Assembly: GCF_005844455.1 (NCBI RefSeq)
Contig: NZ_SPGF01000002.1
Location: 18,208-82,207, forward strand
DNA from: Streptococcus mitis
Lineage (GTDB): Bacteria > Bacillota > Bacilli > Lactobacillales > Streptococcaceae
Reading direction: 5' to 3'
DNA length: 64,000 nucleotides
A program made the position numbers and the translations under genes. The notes under the pieces were generated by a model. It worked only from the letters and a program-made list of their open reading frames with translations. It was not told where the DNA came from and did not search any database. The first letter of the stretch is position 1. The number at the start of each line of letters is the position of its first letter. Positions 58,209 to 64,000 of the stretch are shown here, piece after piece.

Positions 58209-59469
58209 ATTCTTAATTATTTTGTTGCTACCGAGTTTTTTGACCATCTCAAAAGTCGTTAGCACAGAAAAAGAAGTCGTCTATACTTCGAAAGAAATTT
58301 ATTACCTTTCACAATCTGACTTTGGTATTTATTTTAGAGAAAAGCTAAATTCTCCTATGGTTTATGGAGAAGTTCCTGTTTATGCGAATGAAGATTTAGT
58401 TGTAGAATCTGGAAAATTAACTCCAAAAACAAGTTTCCAAATAACTGAGTGGCGCTTAAATAAACAAGGAATCCCGGTATTTAAGTTATCCAATCATCAA
58501 TTTATAGCTGCAGACAAACGATTTTTATATGACCAGTCAGAGGTAACTCCTACAATAAAAAAAGTATGGTTAGAATCTGACTTTAAATTGTATAATAGTC
58601 CTTATGATTTAAAAGAAGTGAAATCGTCTTTATCAGCTTATTCGCAGGTATCAATCGATAAGACCATGTTTGTAGAAGGAAAAGAATTTCTACATATTGA
58701 TCAGGTTGGATGGGTAGATAAGGAATCAATTTCTGAAGAAGATAATAGGATGAGTAAAGTCCAAGAAATGTTATCTGAAAAATATCAAAAAGATTCTTTC
58801 TCTATTTATGTTAAGCAACTGGCTACTGGAAAAGAAGCTGGTATCAATCAAGATGAAAAGATGTATGCAGCTAGTGTTTTGAAACTCCCTTATCTTTATT
58901 ATACGCAAGAAAAAATAAATGAGGGTATTTATCAGTTAGACACGACTGTAAAATACGTATCTGCAGTCAATGATTTTCCAGGTTCTTATAAACCAGAGGG
59001 AAGTGGTAGTCTTTCTAAAAAAGAGGATAATAAAAAGTATTCTCTCAAGGACTTAATCACAAAAGTATCTAAAGAATCTGATAATGTAGCTCATAATATA
59101 TTGGGGTATTACATTTCAAACCAATCTGATGCCACATTCAAATCCAAGATGTCTGCCATTATGGGAGATGATTGGGATCTAAAAGAAAAATTGATTTCTT
59201 CTAAGATGGCCGGGAAGGTCATGGAAGCTATTTATAATCAAAATGGATTTGTGCTAGAGTCTTTGACTAAAACAGATTTTGATAATCAGCGAATTGCCAA
59301 AGGTGTTTCTGTGAAGGTAGCTCATAAAATTGGGGATGCGGACGAATTTAAGCATGATACGGGTGTTGTCTATGCAGATTCTCCATTTATTCTTTCTATT
59401 TTCACTAAAAATTCTGATTATGATACAATTTCTCAGATAGCCAAGGATGTTTATGAGGTTCTAAAATGA
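58201..59469 (+). CDS. Serine hydrolase, class A beta-lactamase-like fold, exported
   Basis: 422 residues from the ATG at 58201 (a longer frame lacks support; this start has a GAAAGGAAG site and a clear signal peptide). After the signal come two SH3/GW-like beta modules (about 55-120 and 125-195). Then comes a beta-lactamase-like domain with SxxK as SVLK, SDN as SDNVAHN and KIG in place of KTG. It probably acts on cell-wall substrates rather than antibiotics. Located between divIC and tilS. The substrate is not known. Confidence 0.88.
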   Translation: MRKFLIILLLPSFLTISKVVSTEKEVVYTSKEIYYLSQSDFGIYFREKLNSPMVYGEVPVYANEDLVVESGKLTPKTSFQITEWRLNKQGIPVFKLSNHQFIAADKRFLYDQSEVTPTIKKVWLESDFKLYNSPYDLKEVKSSLSAYSQVSIDKTMFVEGKEFLHIDQVGWVDKESISEEDNRMSKVQEMLSEKYQKDSFSIYVKQLATGKEAGINQDEKMYAASVLKLPYLYYTQEKINEGIYQLDTTVKYVSAVNDFPGSYKPEGSGSLSKKEDNKKYSLKDLITKVSKESDNVAHNILGYYISNQSDATFKSKMSAIMGDDWDLKEKLISSKMAGKVMEAIYNQNGFVLESLTKTDFDNQRIAKGVSVKVAHKIGDADEFKHDTGVVYADSPFILSIFTKNSDYDTISQIAKDVYEVLK

Positions 59470-60743
59470 GGGAACAAGATTTTTTAAATCATTTTCTCAA
59501 GAAGGGATATTTCAAAAAGCATACTAAGGTGGTGCTAGCTCTTTCTGGTGGATTAGATTCTATGTTTCTATTTAAGGTATTATCTACTTATCAAAAAGAG
59601 TTAGAAATTGAATTGATTCTAGCCCATGTGAATCATAAGCAGAGAATAGAGTCTGATTGGGAAGAAAAGGAATTAAGGAAGTTGGCTGCTGAAGCAGAGC
59701 TTCCTATTTATATCAGCAATTTTTCAGGAGAATTTTCAGAAGCGCGTGCACGAAATTTTCGTTATGATTTTTTTCAAGAGGTCATGAAAAAGACAGGTGC
59801 GACAGCTTTAGTCACTGCCCACCATGCGGATGATCAGGCGGAAACGATTTTAATGCGTTTGATTCGAGGTACTCGTTTGCGCTATCTATCAGGAATTAAG
59901 GAGAAGCAAGTAGTCGGAGAGATAGAAATCATTCGTCCCTTCTTGCATTTTCAGAAAAAAGACTTTCCACCAATTTTTCACTTCGAAGATACATCAAATC
60001 AGGAAAATCATTATTTTCGAAATCGTATTCGAAATTCTTATTTACCAGAATTAGAAAAAGAAAATCCTCGATTTAGAGATGCAATCTTAAGTATCGGAAA
60101 TGAAATTTTAGATTATGACTTAGCTATAGCTGAATTATCTAACAATATTGATGTAGAAAATTTACAGCAGCTATTGTCTTATTCTGAGTCTACACAAAGA
60201 GTTTTACTTCAAACTTATCTGAATCGTTTTCCAGATTTGAATCTTACAAAAGCTCAGTTTGAAGAAGTTCGGCAGATTTTAAAATTTAAAAGCCAGTATC
60301 GTCATCCGCTTAAAAATGGCTATGAATTGATAAAAGAGTACCAACAGTTTCAGATTTGTAAAATCAGTCCGCAGTCTGATGAAAAGGAAGATGAACTTGT
60401 GTTACACTATCACAATCAGGTAGCTTATCAAGGATACACATTTTCCTTTGGACTTCCATTAGAAGGTGAATCAATTCAACAAATACCTGTTTCACGCGAA
60501 ACATCCATACACATTCGTCATCGAAAACCGGGAGATGTTCTGATTCAAAATGGGCATAGAAAAAAACTCAGACGTCTATTTATTGATTTGAAAATCCCTA
60601 TGGAAAAGCGAAAATCTGCGTTGATTATTGAGCAATTTGGTGAAATTGTCTCAATTTTTGGAATTGCGACCAGTAATTTGAGTAAAAACACGAAAAATGA
60701 TATAATGAACACTGTACTTTATATAGAAAAAATAGATAGGTAA
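59466..60743 (+). CDS. tilS: tRNA(Ile)-lysidine synthase
   Basis: 425 residues: PP-loop ATPase with SGGLDS (about 28-33), HHADDQAET box, then a TilS-type C-terminal domain ending with a basic tail region ([26 protein letters not shown]). It modifies C34 of the rare tRNA-Ile(CAU). A parS site lies in its codons at 60488-60503. It overlaps the upstream gene by 4 bases. Confidence 0.97.
   Translation: MREQDFLNHFLKKGYFKKHTKVVLALSGGLDSMFLFKVLSTYQKELEIELILAHVNHKQRIESDWEEKELRKLAAEAELPIYISNFSGEFSEARARNFRYDFFQEVMKKTGATALVTAHHADDQAETILMRLIRGTRLRYLSGIKEKQVVGEIEIIRPFLHFQKKDFPPIFHFEDTSNQENHYFRNRIRNSYLPELEKENPRFRDAILSIGNEILDYDLAIAELSNNIDVENLQQLLSYSESTQRVLLQTYLNRFPDLNLTKAQFEEVRQILKFKSQYRHPLKNGYELIKEYQQFQICKISPQSDEKEDELVLHYHNQVAYQGYTFSFGLPLEGESIQQIPVSRETSIHIRHRKPGDVLIQNGHRKKLRRLFIDLKIPMEKRKSALIIEQFGEIVSIFGIATSNLSKNTKNDIMNTVLYIEKIDR
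60488..60503. promoter_or_regulatory. parS site 3 (in tilS)
   Basis: TGTTTCACGCGAAACA, one base from the parS consensus TGTTTCACGTGAAACA. About 11.4 kb right of dnaA. Confidence 0.88.
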
Positions 60744-60747
60744 AAAA

Positions 60748-61290
60748 ATGTTAGAAAACGATATTAAAAAAATCCTCGTTTCACACGATGAAATTACAGA
60801 AGCTGCTAAAAAATTAGGTGCTCAACTCACTAAAGATTATGCAGGAAAAAATCCAATTTTAGTTGGGATTTTAAAAGGATCTATTCCTTTTATGGCTGAA
60901 TTGGTCAAACATATCGACACACATATTGAAATGGACTTCATGATGGTTTCTAGCTATCATGGTGGAACAGCAAGTAGCGGTGTTATCAATATTAAACAAG
61001 ATGTGACTCAAGATATCAAAGGAAGAGATGTTTTATTTGTAGAAGATATCATTGATACAGGTCAAACTTTGAAGAATTTGCGAGATATGTTTATTGCAAG
61101 AGAAGCAGCCTCTGTTAAAATTGCAACCTTGTTGGATAAACCAGAGGGACGTGTTGTAGAAATTGAGGCTGACTATACTTGCTTTACTATTCCAAATGAG
61201 TTTGTAGTAGGTTATGGTTTAGACTACAAAGAAAATTATCGTAACCTTCCTTATGTTGGAGTATTGAAAGAAGAAGTGTATTCAAATTAG
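60748..61290 (+). CDS. hpt: Hypoxanthine-guanine phosphoribosyltransferase
   Basis: 180 residues with the PRPP loop [14 protein letters not shown] (about 95-108) and [13 protein letters not shown]. It salvages purines to IMP/GMP. Between tilS and ftsH, the common Firmicutes order; in Bacillus the HPRT protein can bind FtsH. Confidence 0.97.
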   Translation: MLENDIKKILVSHDEITEAAKKLGAQLTKDYAGKNPILVGILKGSIPFMAELVKHIDTHIEMDFMMVSSYHGGTASSGVINIKQDVTQDIKGRDVLFVEDIIDTGQTLKNLRDMFIAREAASVKIATLLDKPEGRVVEIEADYTCFTIPNEFVVGYGLDYKENYRNLPYVGVLKEEVYSN

Positions 61291-61305
61291 AAAGAACAAT
61301 TTTTA

Positions 61306-63264
61306 ATGAAAAAACAAAATAATGGTTTAATTAAAAATCCTTTTCTATGGTTATTACTTATTTTTCTCCTAGTTACAGGTTATCAGTATTTTAGTACAGG
61401 TAGTGTTGCAGGGAAAAGTGAGCAAATTAATTATACAGAATTGGTAAAAGAAATTACCGATGACAATGTAAAAGAATTAACTTACCAACCAAATGGTAGT
61501 GTTATCGAAGTTTCGGGTGTTTATAAAAATCCTAAAACAAGTAAGGAAGAAACAGGTATCCAGTTCTTTTCTCCTTCTGCTACAACAGTAGAGAAATTTT
61601 CAAGTATTATTCTTCCTTCAGATACTACAGTATCCGAATTGCAAAAACTTGCTTCTGACCATAAAGCGGAAGTAACTGTTAAGCATGAAAGTTCAAGTGG
61701 TATGTGGATTAATATTCTTGTATCCATTGTGCCATTCGGTATTCTATTCTTCTTCCTATTCTCTATGATGGGAAATATGGGAGGAAATAATAGCCGTAAC
61801 CCGATGAGTTTTGGACGTAGTAAGGCTAAAGCTGCAAATAAAGAAGATATTAAAGTAAGATTTTCAGATGTTGCTGGAGCTGAGGAAGAAAAACAAGAAC
61901 TAGTTGAAGTTGTTGAATTCTTAAAAGATCCAAAACGATTTACAAAACTTGGAGCCCGTATTCCGGCAGGGGTTCTTTTGGAGGGACCTCCGGGAACAGG
62001 TAAGACGTTACTTGCTAAAGCAGTCGCCGGGGAAGCGGGTGTTCCATTCTTTAGTATCTCAGGTTCTGACTTTGTAGAAATGTTTGTCGGAGTTGGGGCT
62101 AGTCGTGTTCGTTCTCTTTTTGAAGATGCTAAAAAAGCAGCACCAGCTATCATCTTTATCGATGAAATTGATGCTGTTGGACGTCAACGTGGAGTCGGTC
62201 TCGGCGGAGGTAATGACGAACGTGAACAAACCTTGAACCAACTTTTGATTGAGATGGATGGTTTTGAGGGAAATGAAGGGATTATTGTCATCGCTGCGAC
62301 AAACCGTTCAGATGTACTTGACCCTGCCCTCTTGCGTCCAGGACGTTTTGATAGAAAAGTCTTGGTTGGTCGCCCTGATGTTAAAGGTCGTGAAGCAATC
62401 TTGAAAGTTCATGCTAAGAACAAGCCTTTAGCAGAAGATGTAGATTTGAAATTAGTGGCTCAACAAACTCCAGGTTTTGTTGGTGCTGATTTAGAGAATG
62501 TCTTGAATGAAGCGGCTTTAGTCGCTGCTCGTCGTAATAAAACGATTATCGATGCTTCTGATATTGATGAAGCAGAAGATAGAGTTATTGCTGGTCCTTC
62601 TAAGAAAGATAAGACAGTTTCACAAAAAGAACGTGAATTGGTTGCCTACCATGAGGCAGGACATACCATTGTAGGTCTAGTCTTGTCGAATGCCCGCGTT
62701 GTTCATAAGGTTACAATTGTACCACGTGGCCGTGCAGGTGGTTATATGATTGCACTTCCTAAGGAAGACCAAATGCTTCTATCTAAAGAAGATATGAAAG
62801 AGCAATTGGCTGGCTTAATGGGAGGACGTGTAGCTGAAGAAATTATCTTTAATGTCCAAACTACAGGAGCTTCAAACGACTTTGAACAGGCGACTCAAAT
62901 GGCGCGTGCAATGGTTACAGAGTACGGTATGAGTGAAAAACTTGGTCCGGTACAATATGAGGGGAATCATGCTATGTTTGGTGCACAGAGTCCTCAAAAA
63001 TCAATTTCAGAACAAACAGCTTATGAAATTGACGAAGAGGTTCGTTCATTATTGAATGAAGCACGAAATAAAGCTGCTGAAATTATTCAGTCAAATCGTG
63101 AAACTCACAAGTTGATTGCAGAAGCATTATTGAAATACGAAACATTGGATAGTACACAAATTAAATCTCTTTACGAAACAGGAAAGATGCCTGAAACAGT
63201 AGAAGAGGAATCTCATGCATTATCTTATGATGAAGTAAAGTCAAAAATGAATGACGAAAAATAA
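61306..63264 (+). CDS. ftsH: ATP-dependent zinc metalloprotease FtsH
   Basis: 652 residues: two membrane helices (about 11-28 and 130-150) around an outside domain, AAA+ with Walker A GPPGTGKT (about 225-232) and the SRH motif, then the zinc protease HEAGH (about 449-453). It degrades membrane and regulatory proteins. Last of the operon from pth, with a terminator 4 bases after the stop codon. Confidence 0.98.
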   Translation: MKKQNNGLIKNPFLWLLLIFLLVTGYQYFSTGSVAGKSEQINYTELVKEITDDNVKELTYQPNGSVIEVSGVYKNPKTSKEETGIQFFSPSATTVEKFSSIILPSDTTVSELQKLASDHKAEVTVKHESSSGMWINILVSIVPFGILFFFLFSMMGNMGGNNSRNPMSFGRSKAKAANKEDIKVRFSDVAGAEEEKQELVEVVEFLKDPKRFTKLGARIPAGVLLEGPPGTGKTLLAKAVAGEAGVPFFSISGSDFVEMFVGVGASRVRSLFEDAKKAAPAIIFIDEIDAVGRQRGVGLGGGNDEREQTLNQLLIEMDGFEGNEGIIVIAATNRSDVLDPALLRPGRFDRKVLVGRPDVKGREAILKVHAKNKPLAEDVDLKLVAQQTPGFVGADLENVLNEAALVAARRNKTIIDASDIDEAEDRVIAGPSKKDKTVSQKERELVAYHEAGHTIVGLVLSNARVVHKVTIVPRGRAGGYMIALPKEDQMLLSKEDMKEQLAGLMGGRVAEEIIFNVQTTGASNDFEQATQMARAMVTEYGMSEKLGPVQYEGNHAMFGAQSPQKSISEQTAYEIDEEVRSLLNEARNKAAEIIQSNRETHKLIAEALLKYETLDSTQIKSLYETGKMPETVEEESHALSYDEVKSKMNDEK

Positions 63265-63267
63265 CCC

Positions 63268-63295
63268 AAAGAGAGGCGTTTCCTCTCTTTTTTGT
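63268..63295 (+). terminator. Terminator of ftsH
   Basis: AAAGAGAGG, loop, CCTCTCTTT, then TTTTG, ending right at the edge of the comX ComE box. Confidence 0.9.
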
Positions 63296-63363
63296 GCAGT
63301 TGAGGCAGTAAAGGGGACAGAATGGATGAAATGAACCCAATTAGCTTCTTGATTTGATAGACT
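63296..63363 (+). promoter_or_regulatory. comX promoter with ComE box
   Basis: GCAGTTGAG (63296-63304), 12 bases, ACAGAATGG (63317-63325): 9-12-9 direct repeat. 32 bases on is TAGACT (63358-63363), the likely -10. The spacing matches that of comCDE (31). Confidence 0.85.
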
Positions 63364-63384
63364 GTAAACAGAAAGGGGAACACT

Positions 63385-63864
63385 ATGCTTAAAGAATTGT
63401 ATGAAGAAGTGCAGGGAATTGTATACAAGTGTAGAAATGAATATTACCTTCATTTATGGGAGTTATCGGATTGGGAACAAGAGGGAATGATCTGCTTACA
63501 TGAATTGATCAGTATAGAAGAAGAACTGGTTGAAGATATTCCACGCTTACGTAAATATTTCAAAACCAAATTTCGAAATCGGATTTTAGATTATCTCCGT
63601 AAACAAGAAAGTCAGAAGCGAAGATATGATAAAGAACCTTATGAAGAAGTGGGTGAAATTAGTCATCGTATAGGTGAGGGAGGTCTCTGGCTAGATGACT
63701 ATTATCTCTTTTATGAAACATTAAGAAATTATAGAAACAAGCAAACAAAAGAACAACAAGAAGAGTTAGAACGCGTCTTAAGAAATGAACGTTTCCGAGG
63801 GCGTCAAAGAGTCCTAAGGGACTTACGTATTGTGTTTAAAGAGTTTGATATCCGTAACCGGTAA
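63385..63864 (+). CDS. comX: Competence-specific alternative sigma factor ComX (SigX)
   Basis: 159 residues, a short sigma-70-like factor with the basic C-terminal region typical of ComX; early part MLKELYEEVQGIVYKCRNEYYLHLWELSDWEQEGM. It directs RNA polymerase to comboxes, two of which are in this window. Ribosome site AAAGGGG. Transcribed under ComE. Pneumococci carry two copies of comX, each next to an rRNA operon; this is the one beside ftsH and the tRNA-Glu at the window edge. Confidence 0.97.
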   Translation: MLKELYEEVQGIVYKCRNEYYLHLWELSDWEQEGMICLHELISIEEELVEDIPRLRKYFKTKFRNRILDYLRKQESQKRRYDKEPYEEVGEISHRIGEGGLWLDDYYLFYETLRNYRNKQTKEQQEELERVLRNERFRGRQRVLRDLRIVFKEFDIRNR

Positions 63865-63904
63865 GAAGCTATGCAAAAAAAATGAAAAAAATTAGAAAAA
63901 GATG

Positions 63905-63932
63905 TTGACAAAAAAGAAAAAGCCGGTATAAT
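63905..63932 (+). promoter_or_regulatory. Promoter of tRNA-Glu and the following stable RNA
   Basis: TTGACA (63905-63910), 16-base spacer, TATAAT (63927-63932): a consensus promoter 26 bases ahead of the tRNA-Glu. Confidence 0.85.
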
Positions 63933-63957
63933 AGTAAGAGTTGAAAATAACAACTCT

Positions 63958-64000
63958 GGTCCGTTGGTCAAGGGGTTAAGACACCGCCTTTTCACGGCGG
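63958..64000 (+). tRNA. tRNA-Glu (TTC), cut by the window edge
   Basis: 43 bases matching the first part of the tRNA-Glu at 43634-43705, running off the edge inside the anticodon arm (loop CTTTTCA). By analogy with pneumococcal genomes an rRNA operon may follow outside the window. Confidence 0.9.

Noticed and set aside
61521..62153. 210-codon minus ORF inside ftsH
   Set aside because: Antisense shadow of the AAA+ domain; no ribosome site or family features, and ftsH is well supported.

Overview
The window is about 64 kb of low-GC Gram-positive chromosome around the replication origin of a mitis-group streptococcus. Gene order matches the oriC region of Streptococcus pneumoniae and its close relatives: pspC, TCS06, clpC, cbpD, comFA/comFC, cysK, pcsB, recF, comCDE, htrA, parB, dnaA, dnaN, mfd, ftsH, comX. 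RUP and BOX repeats, which are characteristic of this group, are present. The predicted competence pheromone ([17 protein letters not shown]) is neither of the two dominant pneumococcal types (CSP-1, CSP-2), and CbpD is short. I therefore favour S. mitis, S. pseudopneumoniae or an unusual pneumococcus; sequence alone does not settle the species.

Layout. 1-6.8 kb, minus strand: the 5' part of a PspC-like surface protein, an ICMT-like membrane protein, the TCS06 two-component system, clpC and ctsR. 6.9-9.9 kb: a thiamine-precursor ABC importer under a TPP riboswitch. 10-18 kb: cbpD, then veg, dnaB, rplI, gdpP, hpf and the competence operon comFA-comFC. 18-20.1 kb, plus strand: a YigZ-family gene, a RUP element, cysK and a BOX element. 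20.2-31.4 kb, minus strand: tsf, rpsB, pcsB, mreD, mreC, the ECF energising module, pgsA, rodZ and two M16-like genes, mostly a cell-envelope block. 31.6-43.5 kb, mixed: S4 protein and recF (+), guaB and trpS (-), ABC-F and YfhO (+), YhgE/Pip (-) facing a TetR gene (+). 43.5-46.7 kb: tRNA-Asn, tRNA-Glu, comE, comD, comC, tRNA-Arg and rlmH, all minus. 46.8-50.6 kb: htrA, parB, dnaA and the origin with three clusters of DnaA boxes. 50.6-64 kb, all plus: dnaN, DUF951, ychF, pth, mfd, rqcP, divIC, a 40-codon gene, a beta-lactamase-fold serine hydrolase, tilS, hpt, ftsH, comX, and the start of a tRNA-Glu gene cut by the window edge.

Genes to the left of the origin lie mainly on minus and those to the right on plus, so most are co-directional with replication. 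Competence is spread over the window: comCDE (early, ComE box), comX (early, ComE box), and the late ComX-dependent genes cbpD and comFA (combox). ComE therefore activates ComX, which switches on the fratricin CbpD and the DNA-uptake proteins. Stress and envelope control is visible as a CtsR operator (ctsR-clpC), a CiaR box (htrA) and a WalR/VicR-like box (pcsB). Three parS sites serve ParB, and no parA is seen.

No CRISPR array, prophage, IS element with a transposase, or rRNA gene lies in the window. Nothing here is a clearly new multi-gene system. The points most worth a second look are small: the pheromone variant, an origin unwinding element, a possible leaderless comFA transcript, an orphan strong promoter with a weak terminator upstream of TCS06, an unexplained 12-bp inverted repeat upstream of the ABC-F gene, and the TetR-Pip module.
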